Origin: Turritopsis dohrnii | Taxonomy: Eukaryota > Cnidaria > Hydrozoa > Anthoathecata > Oceaniidae | DNA length: 64,000 nucleotides | Reading direction: 5' to 3' | Assembly (NCBI GenBank): GCA_027922465.2 | Contig: BQMF02000215.1 | Coordinates: 1 to 64,000 of the forward strand | Part shown: piece by piece, positions 8,701 through 20,419 of the stretch | Position numbering within the stretch: position 1 is the stretch's first letter | How the letters are laid out: each line of letters opens with the position of its first letter | Notes under the pieces: generated by a model | What the model saw: only the letters and a program-made list of their open reading frames with translations | The model's database searches: none | What the model was told of the DNA's origin: nothing | Program-made: the position numbers and the translations under genes

Positions 8701-9538
8701 CGATTTCAACACCAATTTGCGTACCAAATCAAAGAATGACTTTGAAAAGGACTTTTTCAAGCTCATGAACAATTCAGTCTTTGGTAAAACTATGGAGAAT
8801 CAACGTAAACATAAAGATATACGTTTGGCTACCAAGAAAGACCAATATGAGAAGCTGGTGATGAAACCTAATTTCAAGGGTAGTATCTGTTTCAGCGAAC
8901 ATTTGATGGCTGCTGAAATGCAAAAGATCAAACTCGTGTTGAACAAGCCGATCTATCTAGGACCTACAGTTCTTGATTTGTCAAAGACGATTATGTATGA
9001 GTTTCACTATGATTACATGAAACCAAAATATGGTGACAATCTAAAGCTCTGCTATATGGATACAGACAGCTTTGTCTATCACATCAAAACCGACGACTTC
9101 TACAAAGATATTGCTGATGATGTAGCTTTGAGATTCGACACTTCAGCGTATGATGAGAAAGATAATAGACCTTTACCCATAGGTTTGAATAAGAAAGTCA
9201 TTGGTCTAATGAAAGATGAGTTGGGTGGTAAGATAATGACAGAGTTTGTTGCTCTAAGAGCGAAGACATATGCATATAAACAGCTAGATGGAAAAGAAGA
9301 CAAGAAGTGCAAGGGAGTCAAGAAGTGCGTAGTAAAGAAGACCATGGGGTTTGATGATTACAAGAGATGCTTGTTTGATGGTAAGAATGTTTACAGAGAA
9401 CAGATGACCTTTCAATCGATTAAGCATGATGTTCACACTATAAAAACAAACAAACTCGCTCTCAATGCGGATGATGACAAAAGAATTATTGTCGATGGTA
9501 TTGCTACATATGCCAGAGGACATTATAGATATGTATAA
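5741..9538 (+). CDS. Protein-primed family B DNA polymerase (Polinton PolB)
   Basis: A 1265-aa polymerase that replicates the element from a protein primer at its ends. A SAP-like motif lies at residues 4-34. A zinc-binding segment is at about 401-423 (YCLNCLNGF through FEYC). Exonuclease motifs follow: Exo I D457/E459 in YADFEAL, Exo II N600/D605 in FHNLSGYDAH, and Exo III around D767 in YLKTDVLLLAD. An endonuclease VII-like CxxC...HCH...C insert (C552, C555, H569-H571, C584) lies between Exo I and Exo II. Polymerase motif A is D864 in YLDANNLYG, motif B K1007-K1016 in KLMNNSVFGK, and motif C D1107/D1109 in YMDTDS. The length and all catalytic residues match active family members, and there is no internal stop. 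Confidence 0.97.
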   Translation: MTSQNTVVELKALARERGLHGYSKLRKAELIELLNPPVRPVPIIPTQQDMDLFEQQEMGKSRPVVESKLNEWRDWLVNHEPKPIKEKVSSAFKTLKNNILSLYKKDEDEVINQREDEKAFVPVETAFEGSYKRFKINSDGKKDVDSFLEKVRPILSDLIMRELKNKKSIKIQATVWIKWRKEDLSNPEATIYVDKAFNSNMETIHNESDISDVINKMFNKIIEQVENPALPQSGFVIDKILNIDVDFHKLKLTRGSSYLPLPENFSGKRSVINPHNEDDEECFKWAVTAALNHNEIKKDPQRIMNLKKHVDKYNWEGLSFPMALNKIDLFERRNPDIAVHVLTKDLAEGIYMCRKSKHLDRKETVVLFLLCEEEKRHYIAVKNLSGVLSKVNSKHKNKEHYCLNCLNGFSSEETRDEHFEYCKNNDVAKIEMPKEGSTVKFHDGQYQLKAPFIMYADFEALSKEVCKEPRSVIGSSTKKVGIHIPTGFCCYSKFAHGEVSDPLTLYRGEDCVLRFVDHAVGEVKRLYNMFPKQRMRDLTYEEEQGFTDSDKCHICMKEFEKDNIKVRDHCHFTGKFRGAAHQSCNLRYKVPKYIPIVFHNLSGYDAHLFIKELAKQYGDEGIAVIAENKEKYISFSLDVKVGEYTDKNGETRVQKIQLRFIDSVRFMASSLDNLVNNLSDDQCKNLRKFFKGDEQFKLLRRKGVYPYEYIDSFDKFNETKLPPKDAFYSKLNMKGISDADYTHAQKVWKHMKNKNMGAYHDLYLKTDVLLLADVFETFRETCITNYKLDPAHFYTAPGLAWQACLKKTEVELDLLSDMDMFLFVEQGIRGGLCQAVHRHAKANNKYMDAKYKKTEESSYLQYLDANNLYGWAMIQKLPTGNFKWVDANKFTADLISKLAEKDGKYGYLLEVDVNYPQELHDSHNDLPFMSERKKINGVEKLTPCLSDKKNYTIHIRALDQALKHGLVLEKVHRVLRFRQSAWLKPYIDFNTNLRTKSKNDFEKDFFKLMNNSVFGKTMENQRKHKDIRLATKKDQYEKLVMKPNFKGSICFSEHLMAAEMQKIKLVLNKPIYLGPTVLDLSKTIMYEFHYDYMKPKYGDNLKLCYMDTDSFVYHIKTDDFYKDIADDVALRFDTSAYDEKDNRPLPIGLNKKVIGLMKDELGGKIMTEFVALRAKTYAYKQLDGKEDKKCKGVKKCVVKKTMGFDDYKRCLFDGKNVYREQMTFQSIKHDVHTIKTNKLALNADDDKRIIVDGIATYARGHYRYV

Positions 9539-9593
9539 GATAACAAAGAGGTAAAAAAAACAAAAAAACAAACAAACAAAATAAACGATACCT

Positions 9594-9674
9594 ATGGATA
9601 TTGACTTTGAAGATCTTTTTGACTGCATCGATGATCTGTGTGCGTTATGTATTGTTAGCTTATTTATGTTATAA
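9594..9674 (+). CDS. Possible 26-aa acidic/hydrophobic peptide after PolB
   Basis: A very short ORF begins 55 bases after the polymerase stop. It is acidic at the N-terminus (DIDFEDLFDCIDD) and hydrophobic and cysteine-containing at the C-terminus (ALCIVSLFML). An A-rich spacer precedes it. It may be a genuine micropeptide of the Polinton or chance; nothing else supports it. Confidence 0.25.
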   Translation: MDIDFEDLFDCIDDLCALCIVSLFML

Positions 9675-12080
9675 AAATGAAACTTCTACAAACTGCTTTT
9701 TACTACAATCGGGTATTTCCCCATGGACATTTTTATGAGATATTTAATTGTTTACAATTATGAGTAATTTGTGGTTATAATAATAGAAACTGCTTACGTA
9801 ATCAAAATAACACGTTTCATAACGCGATACGAGTTATGAAAACAAAGATCTTATATTAGCTATAGTAGGGAAATTCCCCGACATCGTATGATTTCTGATG
9901 ACGTCATAGTTTTGCGCTAACATCCGCACTTTCCTATCTCTGTTTTTTCCGGGGAGTAAAAATTTACGGTTACACCGGGTTCGGACAAATTATTTGTTTC
10001 CGTCAACAGAGAAACTAATACCACAGACCTTTTGACTTGCTTTTCCCGGTCTCCCAATCAGCAAAGAAAATCTCCCGATGGTTCCATACCATCCCCAGTT
10101 TCTTCAAAAATCTCATGTTTTCTAATTGTGTTGACTTCTGGTTTCGGATCCAATTTGTCTACACAAAATGCCTTCGCACTACTTTCAATGGCTCATGCGC
10201 GTTGAAAATAGTTGGAATGACGTGATTTCCGTTCGTTATTTTTGTTTTAGAGTAGATGTTTCTAACATTGTCTTAGGAGCGATTCGGTTTAGACGAAAAT
10301 TATTTTCTCTCCGTTAGCTTTTGTTTTGATGACAATTAAGTGATGGCATGAAGTTTTTGCGCTTGTAGTAACTATTTTTCATCTAACCTGCGGGTTGTAT
10401 TTGAGAGCGCCTTCCTAATCGAGAAAATACTGTGTGTATGAAAAATCCGGATTTAGTAACTATTAAAATACAAAGAAAATCCGGGATTTTCATACATATA
10501 TAAAAAAGCGATAATGAAATGAAAAATTTCGGGTATTAATATATTTTTCTACTATGTGAACTACCATTAGCTAACTGTATTTTAAACTAAATTGAATGAC
10601 AAAAAAGGAAAACCTGTGAAACTAAAATGACGGCGAAATTTACTTGCCGCAAAAATTTCATGCAATCAAGTGCATTCTAGTAAAAGTCAAAGTCAGTCTA
10701 GAAATTACACACGAAGTTTTGGCAATTTAAGGCGGTAGTTGGTGGGAATTATCAACATGCCTTTATGAAGTTGGAATTTGAAGTATGAAGGGAATTTAAG
10801 TATTTTATGCTCTGGAAGATATTTAAAGATATTTACTTTCTTTCACCATCTTGCCACAGGACTTAACGCGCACGAGGTGATAAATATTGAGTAAGCCTCT
10901 TTAACCAGAGGGCAGTTAGAAAAGTTCCAATACGAAAAGCGCATTGGGGGTGAGAAAAGCAATTCTAAAGCACGAGAATGGGTGTCTCCACACTAATAGT
11001 TATCGGTATACTAAACATCTGTGTAACTTCGAAAAATGCTGTTAGGAGCACTGGAAAATACGCAATATCTGAACAGTAAGATACAAAGATCATAAAGTTC
11101 TTCAGCTATTGTTTGTTATTAAATAAATACGCTAAATACAATAGATGAAACTCAACTAGGATGGTTTCCAATCCATCAAATAAAGAAGCAATGTTTCAAA
11201 AAACAACAAAAAAGCAAAGAACTAAAAGAAGACGACATCTGATGGATGAAAAGGTTTTTCGTATTCGTGGCAAGAAAGTGCAAATCTGGCAAACTTTGGA
11301 CTAAATTATTAAGTGTCGACTTTTTTTCAAAATTTTTCAATTTTTGGCTAACAAAGGGCAAATTAGTTGTAATTGGAGCTAAACATTGAAATACCTCCAA
11401 TTTTAAGGAAAATCTGGATGTAGAATAATTTAATAGCGGTGCTTAATGATCTGGTTCTATCAAGGAAACATTAACTATGGAATAGTAAAGACAAATCAGC
11501 GTCATTTTGTTTGTGACTCGATGAAATCTTTATATTGTTGTTATTGAAAAGATTTTTTTTCATCATCGATTTGAGACTCTCTTCTTTCTCTTCTCTCTCT
11601 TTACTGAAGCAATAAATAGGTATTGCTTGAACAATAGCGCTCTATAATCAATGGTGAGGCTGAAAGTTTTTTACTCATGATGATAATAATTGCCTATAAG
11701 AAAAGGAAAAACATTAAGGCAACACGCAAACTAACCAATTTGAGTCATTTTTCAGAAACATACTTACTTCAGGTATGTGAGGTAATCATGATAAAGTATC
11801 TCGATTTGTTTATTTATATTTGAGAATGTACAAAGGATTGATTCGACATCATAACGCTTTATGGCACTTTGCAGGGCCATTTTGACAAGGGCAATCTATG
11901 AAAAAGAAAAAGTAACAAGAAATTAGTCGTTTTCTCGCCCAAAATTTTCAGCCAAATTATTAAAGAGAATATGTTCGCTTGCAAAAGTGCGTAATATTTT
12001 TATTCACTGCACTGTCTAGTTTGTCAAGTTAATGACAATTTCTTGACATAACAATTCCTTAGACTCGGTAGGTAAAGTAG
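9675..12080. other. Noncoding flank right of the Polinton; no gene seen
   Basis: No convincing exon, RNA gene or known element was found. A short imperfect hairpin occurs at 9815-9841 (TTTCATAAC paired with GTTATGAAA). Two related GC-containing strings, CGGGTATTTCCCC near 9711 and GGGAAATTCCCCG near 9868, might mark the element border, but they do not form a clean terminal repeat. Confidence 0.5.
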
Positions 12081-14159
12081 CTATATTACCACTTGTTCAT
12101 CAACTGTTCGAAACCACTCATTAACTTCAATTAAAGCATCTTCATCACCTTTAACGTAACGAATGAACGCATTCAAGCGTCCACAACGTTGTTTATACGT
12201 GAGCTTACTTTTAAGCGACAACTAAACAAATGAAGTAATAAGTAAATCATTGTTCTTTTATTTGATAGGATATTCTCATGTCAAAATACTTACAATTATG
12301 TCTTTTTCAAAACGGTGGAACGAGGCTCCAACTTCTTCTAGATCGTTCAGCCAATTAATTCTACATTAAAAATGGGATAAAAAAGTATTAAATACTAATT
12401 TGATGCAGTTAATACTTGCAAAATTACATTTTATGGAAAACAGATGCAGGAGTGTACTCGCTAACCTTTCATTAACGCTATCAATTAAATGACACCCACA
12501 GTGGTACTTATCCTTTGACACAACTTGAACGCATATGTCGTGATAATATAATTCGCAGTAGTTACACTTCACAAGGTGCGAACATGTGAAGGCTTTACAG
12601 AATATACCAGCCCAACATTCCTCCCTATTCATAGATGGTTCACATCTTTGCAATGAAACGAAGTGATTTGCGCCACTAGTCATATTGAATCGGTGACCTA
12701 ACTCAAAAAAATATTTTCAAAAAACATATCAGTAAAATCATGCGTAACTATTTACCAAAAATCTTTGGCTAAAAATTTCTATCCTTGTAAATGAAAATGT
12801 TTTTAGTAAACAAAACACACTCACTGGTTGCAAGTATAGAAACAATTGCCCAAGTAGGGCTTTCTTCATCATACCGGAATTCTCCAGCAAGATACTGGTG
12901 GGCATGCAGATCTCGATGGAGAAATAACTTTACTGAACTGCGACTAAACTGACACAACCAGTAAAGTTGCAAAACACCTATAAAGCAAATTCGTTTTGCA
13001 TCGAGTTATTGCTTAAAGAGTAGCAATTACTAATAGCTATACCTGAAGGTTTTCCATTTACAGAATGGTATTCGATTTCTTTAACATATTCATCTCTGAT
13101 AGACGATTTTGAAAACGTTGACGCGTCCCCACAAACAAAGCCAAGTTTACCAGCAAGTACCTTGTCTGCTAAAATCTATTATTTAGGAAAGTTATATAAC
13201 GCATGATTTAAACAAAACGTAAAATCATGAAGTTTTAAAATGTATGCTCTTACCATAATTTTACGGTCTTGTTATTGGCAGTTCTGTCAAAGTATAAGCG
13301 TTTGTCAACATGAGTTATGTAGTAAGTAAACGTAAGTCGTTACGGTTGTATAGGAGAATTTTCACTTCTTTTGGAAGAATGTCATAACTATACAATGCGA
13401 TTGCTACCTTGTCAACTATTTCATCAACTTTTATAGAAGCTGTGACTAAGGATCCCAACTTCAGAAACGCCCAGTGCTTGTCTACGCCAAATAAACTCTG
13501 TGAAACAGCACGATACAGGCAGTTTCCATCACCTTTGGTGATAACTGGTTCGTGATAAATTAATGGATTACCACTTCTTTGCCTAAACATAACAGATGCA
13601 TGCTCCAGGACGAAGAAACATTGTTAACACGTTAATAAAAGCATAACATACCAAATTTGCACGTTATCTGGCCTAGTCACTTTTTCACAAAAGGCCTCTT
13701 GCTGAAGTTTTCCTAACTTTTTTTCTAGCTGTGTGAACAAAGCCTGTAGATTTTCCATTTCCTTTACTTGCTGGCACACTTCAATGCAAAGATCTTCTGG
13801 AAATTCCTATGACATTACGGAGATAAGATTGTGTAAAGGATATAAAAATAATAGTTTTAATTAGGAACAGGAGGGATTATTTCTCCTACTCACCCTCGTG
13901 TAAAGGTATTTTAATGACGTTCGATTTGAAGTTGAAAATACTTCATCTGCATCAACAACCTGCTCTGTATTGACCACTTCAAAGTCTTCATCAATGTCGT
14001 GCTCCGGCAGGAGATAATCTCTATTTTCTGCAATAAAAGCCTCGATGACCAGAGAACAATCAGAAGAAGCCAGCTTGTTTTGCCCTGTGGGATTTCCAAA
14101 TGAAATTTCAGCTGGCCACCAATCCGGGGCAGGAAGTTTCCATGAAACTTTCCCAGCGC
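12081..14159 (-). CDS. OTU-domain cysteine protease with PHD-like cluster, multi-exon
   Basis: A minus-strand spliced gene. Exons with matching phase and splice sites are 14159-13894, 13806-13652, 13582-about 13315, 13175 (or 13168)-13043, 12977-12825, 12697-12466, 12360-12294 and 12221-12081 (stop). The OTU catalytic cysteine is in TKGDGNCLYRAVSQSLFG and the histidine in SGANHFVSLQ, three exons later, as expected for an OTU deubiquitinase. Exon 2 encodes a coiled coil. After the histidine comes a cysteine/histidine cluster (CNYCELYYHDICVQV then YHCGCH) resembling a PHD finger. The link between exons 3 and 4 could not be made in frame: exon 3 runs to a stop at 13315. So either a short exon was missed or the gene is damaged. 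It may be transposon-derived; such OTU/PHD combinations occur in invertebrate transposons. Confidence 0.7.
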
Positions 14160-15289
14160 CTATGAGCAAAAATAGCTGTTAATTTATTCAAATTTAAAGT
14201 ATGTATAAAGACTTCATCCGGTATTGATTTCCTATCATTAATGTATCCAGTATCATTAAGCAAGTGTAAACTGAAACTCTGACAACGACCAAGTGTAAAA
14301 CAGACCAACAAAATTTTTCAAAGAAGTACAATACATGCATTTACTAACAACTTATCTTGACAATTTCCCTGATTATTTCTCGCTTCTTATGAACGTTGAG
14401 TTCTCGCCAGTTGTCATCAATGTTAATAGCACTTGTTGTTTCTAATACACAATTTTCGTATTACTGTTTTAATATCATAAGCTTCAAGGCTAATGTTCTT
14501 AGTTGTGCAACATCTTTGTTTACAAGGTCTCCACCGTATATACATTGTGGCAAAATGACCATTGTAAATAAAGTGGAACTGAATACAGATTATTTATAAA
14601 TAACATTCATAAACTTAGGGTATTTTCAAGGAAGCATTTGACAAATAAAGTTTCAATTAAACTCTAATATGACTCTATTATATTACCTTTTGAAATTTCA
14701 TGATCATCCGTGATGTTAACATATTTGGAAAATAATTCCATCACGGTTTTATCTTGGCAAAACCTCTTCATTGAAGTATTATTACCTATTTAAGAACCAT
14801 AATGATAAGTTAAACATATGATAGAATATAATGTATAGAATAACTAATTGAAAGATACCATGGTAGCGAATTTGACCATTGAAGAAGGATATAAAACAAG
14901 CTGGTGTCCTACAAAGTTGGTACCAATTATCCATCTGAAATAATTAAAAATTCATCTAGACACTTCTCGGACAAGGCATAAAATCGGATATCTGAAATTA
15001 TTCAGTCGAAACCTGAAATATTCTGCGACGCGAAGCGGATTAGAATATCTCAGGACGAGACTGGATAATTTCGATGTCCGATTTAGCCGAATGCAATAAC
15101 TATTATCGTTGTTAACGATTTATCATGCACTCCCTCATAAGCATCATCAATGTTACGAGGCATCATTAAAGTTTTTATGTTTCTGTTGAATATGGTTTGC
15201 TTTCTTATAAGAACGTTTTCTTAAGAAAACGTTCGAAAATGTTTATTAGATGTCAATTTCAATGTGCATTTTGTTGCCGAGAAGAGTTA
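14160..15289. other. Region upstream of the OTU gene; possible further exons
   Basis: Minus-strand segments with splice-like borders occur at 14936-14867 (acceptor TTTCAG, donor GTATCT) and 14787-14687 (acceptor AAATAG, donor GTAATA). They encode plausible peptides such as MELFSKYVNITDDHEISK. An open stretch near 14590-14400 is also coding-like, but its phase does not join cleanly to the others. The remainder shows nothing recognisable. Confidence 0.35.
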
Positions 15290-15841
15290 CCTTAAGTGGA
15301 TATAATTTCGCGTGGATTTAATTTCGCGGTCGGCAGAAATCTTTGATTTCGCGTGGATTTATTATCGCGGTTGATATCTTCCAGGAAAATTTCGCGTGGA
15401 TTTAATTTTGCGGACAAGCGAAAATAGGAAATTTCGAAAGAAATAAAATTTTTAACATACTATCTTATCTTCTAAAACTACTGTTCACCTAACATGTATT
15501 TTACGATAAAATCAAAAAAAGTCTCTGTTTTTTAAACTTCATTAGTGTTTTCCTCATCTTTGTCTTCGTAACAGCTTTTGTGAACTTTCGTCCTTAAACT
15601 CACTGTCGTCGTAAACAAAGAAAGAATGTTATTATAAAAAATGATTAAAAACCATGCCTGTTGTACTCTACCCCTTACAAATACTCAAAAAATTACGTTT
15701 TGAAAAATTCAATTTCGCGTGGATTTAATTTCGCGGTTGGCCGAATTTTTATTGATTTCGCGTGGATTTAATTTCGCGTTTTTTTGAAAAAACCGCGAAA
15801 ACCGCGAAATTTAATCCACGCGAAATTTTATCCACTTAAGG
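15290..15841. mobile_element. TA-flanked MITE, TTAAGTGG family, copy 1 (552 bp)
   Basis: Terminal inverted repeats begin CCTTAAGTGGATA and continue with repeated TTTCGCGTGGATTTAATT blocks; the right end is the complement, ending TATCCACTTAAGG. Both ends are flanked by TA, the typical target duplication of Tc1/mariner-type elements. The interior has no transposase. A second copy lies at 30440-31296. Confidence 0.9.
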
Positions 15842-18800
15842 TAAAAAGTTGAAGAGTAGAAAGTTTTTAGTCGGTTATCATCTGATAGCAGACATCCAAT
15901 ATCTAAAATATTATTTGTCGTGCGGTTCTAGTCTAGCAAATATGATAATGCATGATAATCATCAATAACACTTAGGGCAGAAGAAGAATGTAATATTATA
16001 CCTTCTGAGACAGTTGTTGTGAAATCTCTTTGTCTTTGCATTTCCGATTGGATGCGTTTTCCAGAAACACTTTCTAAAATTGTATTATTGTATATATGCG
16101 TAAATGGGCAGAAACCTTTCATTAATTTATGCCACGTTTTCTGCTAAGTTCCAATTTCTATAATTACTGCACACTGGCCTTCGGGCAAGTTAGAGCAATG
16201 CTATACGTATCTCTGGCGGTAAGTCAACTACTAGTTGCAAGTCGGCGGGCGGAAGAACCAACCGATTCGGATGGAAGCCCAAGGACTAAAAACTCTCGGT
16301 TACTTACTTACTTACTTATAGATGCAATACAGTAGTATGGTGAAAAATACGACAAACCCTCTTTTTCCATCCACTACCATTTGGACCTTTGCGCTTCCTT
16401 TCAGTTGCATTTGTTGTCGCCATTGCAAACTTATAAAGTAGAAATATATGAATTCGGACGTCTTATATAAATTCTTTTGAAAGTTAAAATTTTCTATTCT
16501 ACTGTGCACCAATTTATGTAATTCTTCTAGAAACATGAAATAGCATCATTTATGTTATATAAGCTTTGCATGATATCCCGAAAAGACATCATTTCAACGA
16601 GGCCTCGGGTTTAAAAATTACTTAATTCTTCTAGAAACATGAAATTTAACTGTCGTATGACTAAAACTTATCAAACCTCCTCAAACCCTCTGTAAAAAGT
16701 ATATCATGCTATGATAACTGGCCATTAAATTATCATAATTAAATGATCAGTGATTAATCACCATTACAAGATAAAACTATAAACAAGAGCATAGAACATC
16801 CCGTGACACGAACAATACTGTAAAAACATGCTGAATCAACTGTAATGATTATGATAATGTATTCTATAACTGAAACGTTCCGTGAGAGAACTTACATGTA
16901 TACCTAATATATGTAAATGAATAAACCTTTACTTTTTTGTTTTGCATATATGAAAGAATGAAAAGACATGGCATTTTCAACAGTATCACTGTATTTCCTC
17001 CATGTATATATAGTTATCCATATGATTTTATGACAAAAAAGGTAGTATTATAATCCTAATACTGTCTCTTATAGTTTAATTAACAACATATCAAATTTCT
17101 CCCAAAGTATGAGTGAAGGTAAGCAATTTAAACATATAGTTACATCATTTCCACATCATTCAAGTAGCACAGAGCTAATCAGGAGGGGGCCACCCAACAA
17201 AAATGTTACATTTTTTGTGAGTCTATACAATAATTAAATAAATTACTAAACAAACAAACAAACAAAACCAAATACATAAGTGAATGTGGAAATATGTTTT
17301 AATAACAATAATAACAATAATAAAAACTTAAAACAACAATGAAAATGAAAAAGTATGATGTTCTATGTGTAGGTTGCAAGATAGTGTGAGAGTGTCAGTG
17401 ATTTGAGTTTGGAGATTGACACGTCAGCAAATCTAACAGAGGGAAATTTTAGCTGAAGGATATTCCATTGTTGAATTGAAAGTCAAATCATGGAATTTAA
17501 GCCAAAGGTTTTAGTGTTTGCATTAGATCAATTTAGAAGGCCCTAAGGTACTTCCTCTCATTTCAACAGTACTGTAAAATCATTGTTCACTTCCAACAAA
17601 CTACGACAATATGTAACAATACTTTCTCTTAGGAGGTCCTCTAGAATAAATTATAACTGCAGTACAACAAAGCAAGTCGCTTAACACTATGGTTATTGGC
17701 TATACTGACTCAAATTTGTCTATCTACTTACGATTATTTCATTGTATATGTAATACAGTTACATTACTAATGATTCGATTCAGTAAAACACAGACATAAA
17801 AATATTATAGCATTTCTTATTTTTTTAAATTCCATGCTAGTATATATAACTTTATATATTCATGAATGTTTGGTAACCAGCATTGAGACCGAAAACATAC
17901 CCTTGTTCTCAACAAATTTTCAATACTTACAACATATCTTATCAAGTATCGAGTATATTATAGTATTGTTAGTACCACAGTCCAAACATTGAATTGGAAC
18001 TACAAAAAACAGGAATACAAGAAAAACAGGAATACATAAATCTGATACAAAGAGGACCCAAATATATATATACAAGATGGTAACAAAACTTACTAAAAAC
18101 ACTGTGACAAACACCTCATACACAGGGTAACTTGCAAACACTAAAACTAACATCATATATAATAAGTAACATTTACAACATAAGGAACTATGACAAGTTG
18201 AATCATCACAAAACATCAATGCAATCACAATAATTGACGAATACACACTTGTACTTACAGCACAAACATAATAAACTATAGATGAGTTTCCAGTGTTAAT
18301 TACACTTTTATACCTTGTACAAACTAAAAATCAAGTATAAATGTGAGTATGAAAACCGATAGGAAGTGGTAATGTGTATTGGAACTTTCTAAATGTCAAT
18401 TGTCTTTAAGGGGGGACTCTTGAGAACCAAATAAAGTGACAACATTTTGAAGTGTATGAAGAGCATTGTATTTCCTGCGAGGCGGCGTGCGCATACTCAC
18501 AGGAAAATTGACTTGATTATGATTTCATATGTTGGCAACATACAGTAATAATCGAGCAAAGAACACTGGTGTTTATAAACATTACGTCACTTGAAAACTT
18601 ATCTATATACTGCCTTACGTCCTAGTAACATGTATTTAAGTTCACGAATGTCTAGTATTTAGGGTAAAAGCTAAATATGATTAAAAAAACACACCATCCT
18701 TCTTTTTCTACATAAATTTTCGATGTTTACATTCTTATCCATAGTATATATATATTATAAATATTATCCTAAAATATTCAGTTTTATAGATTTGAAGTTT

Positions 18801-19202
18801 ATTAAGTGTATGTATATAGAATAATGTAACTCTGTAACTCTACAAGCACAGGAAATGAATAACAAAAATATAAAGTAAAGAGCATATTCATCATAAAATA
18901 TTCTACCCAATAAACTGAGTTAGTGCTTCCCACCACAATTATCACCACTATGCGGTGCGCTATGTGTACTAGCAGCTCCCATGATCACATTATAATAATA
19001 TATGACCAAAAGAAAAATCAAATCTAACAACTTTTAATGCAAAAGAAACACAGAAAATCCCTCGTGGTCTACCTGGCCGACATTATGGATCAAATGGATC
19101 GCTTCATATGGCACACCATGTAACAGAAACACGAAATATAGGAATACGCTCTGGGTTTTGTGCATTGGTTTTTCGTGGGATTTTCACTCTTTTTATTCCT
19201 GC
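15842..19202. other. AT-rich noncoding stretch with minor repeats
   Basis: No supported gene. A (TTAC)n run ends a GC-richer segment at about 16170-16320 that may be the tail of a retroposon. The 22-base string AATTCTTCTAGAAACATGAAAT (shown here broken as AATTCTTCTAG plus AAACATGAAAT) occurs near 16518 and again near 16624. The hydrophobic minus-strand ORF at 17920-18246 lacks codon-like structure or splice context. Confidence 0.5.
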
Positions 19203-19508
19203 TTAATGATGGGAATGGAACGAGAATAACATGGTATGAGGAGCAACCGACAAATATTATGACAGCACTTCCATTACGATACTCACATCGCCGCGGAAAA
19301 ACACACGGTCAGATTGCAATCATCAGGTTGGAGATTTGTAAATGAGACTTGAGGAGGCGCTGCATTTTCAAAATGACGCCGTAAATTATAACATATATCT
19401 TCATAAACTGCATCATAATATTGGTAGACATTTCCCCTCCAAATTCACTATAAACATGGTATTTTATGTAATACATTTTGGTACTTCTATTAACAGCTCT
19501 CCACCAAC

Positions 19509-19580
19509 TCTCGTGTGGTCTAGTGGTTAGGATCCGGCGCTCTCACCGCCGTGGCCGGGGTTCGATTCCCCGCACGGGAG
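19509..19580 (+). tRNA. tRNA-Glu (CTC), copy 1
   Basis: A 72-base tRNA with anticodon loop CTCTCAC, so anticodon CTC. The acceptor stem pairs TCTCGTG with CACGGGA, allowing one G-U pair, and the discriminator is G. The D-arm has GTCTAGTGGTTAGGAT and the T-arm GGTTCGATTCC, both good polymerase III A and B boxes. The T stem CGGGG/CCCCG is fully paired. There is no intron. It is likely functional. Confidence 0.93.
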
Positions 19581-20347
19581 AATAAACATCACGATTGATA
19601 TCATACTTATGTTTAATTGATTCTCCTGCAGCATAAACTTTAACAATGTGAAACTAGTCAATTACACGGATGTCCAAATGCAAATTTTATTGAAACTTGG
19701 CACAAAATGGTTTAACAAGAATGTGCGGCAAGAACAATCTTCCTAAATGCAAATATCAAAAAGTTGTTAGTTTATAACTAAAGCACTTCAACAATGCCCC
19801 ATTGTCGTTACTTATTGTATCTAAATGGGCGGCGAGAAGAAACTTCCCAAATGTAAGTATCGAAATATTCTAAGATGACAACTAAAGCACTTCAACAATG
19901 CCGCAGTGTCAGTGCCTATTAAGTGAAGAATTTTAATAAATGAAACAAAATGTTTCAGTTGCAGGACATCTGCAGTAGGAGAATTCAAAGTTAGCACTAC
20001 AAACTCCAGCGATGTTGCAGAAGTGCGTCAATGGGTAGAATCGGCTATTAATAACTAAGGTTGTCGGACTTATTACTCGTTAATCTGTCAACACAAACGG
20101 AAATTATCAATTGATTTAAATGAAGGACCATTCGACTTTATATGACATGGGCAAAGGATAAACACATATTTAAGAAAGATTCTGGGTCCCTTTGACAACC
20201 GTATAAGTTATTACATTAAGACGATGTAGGAAGTCATTTTCTCTAATTTCAAAAAAATCCTTAAAAAAGATCGAAGCATTAACGGACTATAACGCCGTAA
20301 TTGCATAGAAATTATATGAAAGGTTCTTGGAAGACTGCAACAATCAA

Positions 20348-20419
20348 GCCGTGATAGTATAGTGGTTAGTACATTGCGTTGTGGCCGCAATATCCCAGGT
20401 TCGATTCCTGGTCACGGTA
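20348..20419 (+). tRNA. tRNA-His (GTG), copy 1
   Basis: A 72-base tRNA with anticodon GTG at 20381-20383 inside the loop TTGTGGC, closed by TTGCG/CGCAA. The acceptor stem GCCGTGA pairs with TCACGGT through a terminal G-U, and the discriminator is A. The A box (TAGTATAGTGG) and B box (GGTTCGATTCC) are intact. It is the better of the two His copies and is likely functional. Confidence 0.93.

Larger units (their letters stand above)
1..9680. mobile_element. Polinton/Maverick (adintovirus-like) element, right part
   Basis: Ten compact intronless ORFs on both strands include a protein-primed family B DNA polymerase and a retroviral-type integrase, the two hallmark genes of Polintons. Gaps between ORFs are mostly 2-120 bp and two ORFs overlap, unlike the surrounding intron-rich and gene-poor DNA. 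All ORFs are open, including the 1265-codon polymerase, so the insertion is probably young or still functional. Capsid, ATPase and maturation-protease genes are absent here; they would be expected left of position 1. The right border is set only by the end of recognisable coding sequence; neither a terminal inverted repeat nor a target duplication was identified. Confidence 0.9.

Noticed and set aside
1..9680. Reading the compact gene block as bacterial contamination or a phage
   Set aside because: The polymerase and integrase are Polinton types, TATA-like boxes replace ribosome binding sites, and the block runs into intron-containing animal DNA.
9711..9880. Paired GGGAAATTCCCC-like strings as Polinton terminal repeat
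   Set aside because: They are short, imperfect and both on the same side, with no copy at the left edge of the window.
17920..18246. Hydrophobic 108-codon minus-strand ORF as a membrane protein
   Set aside because: It lies in AT-rich, low-complexity DNA where hydrophobic ORFs arise by chance; no splice or family support.
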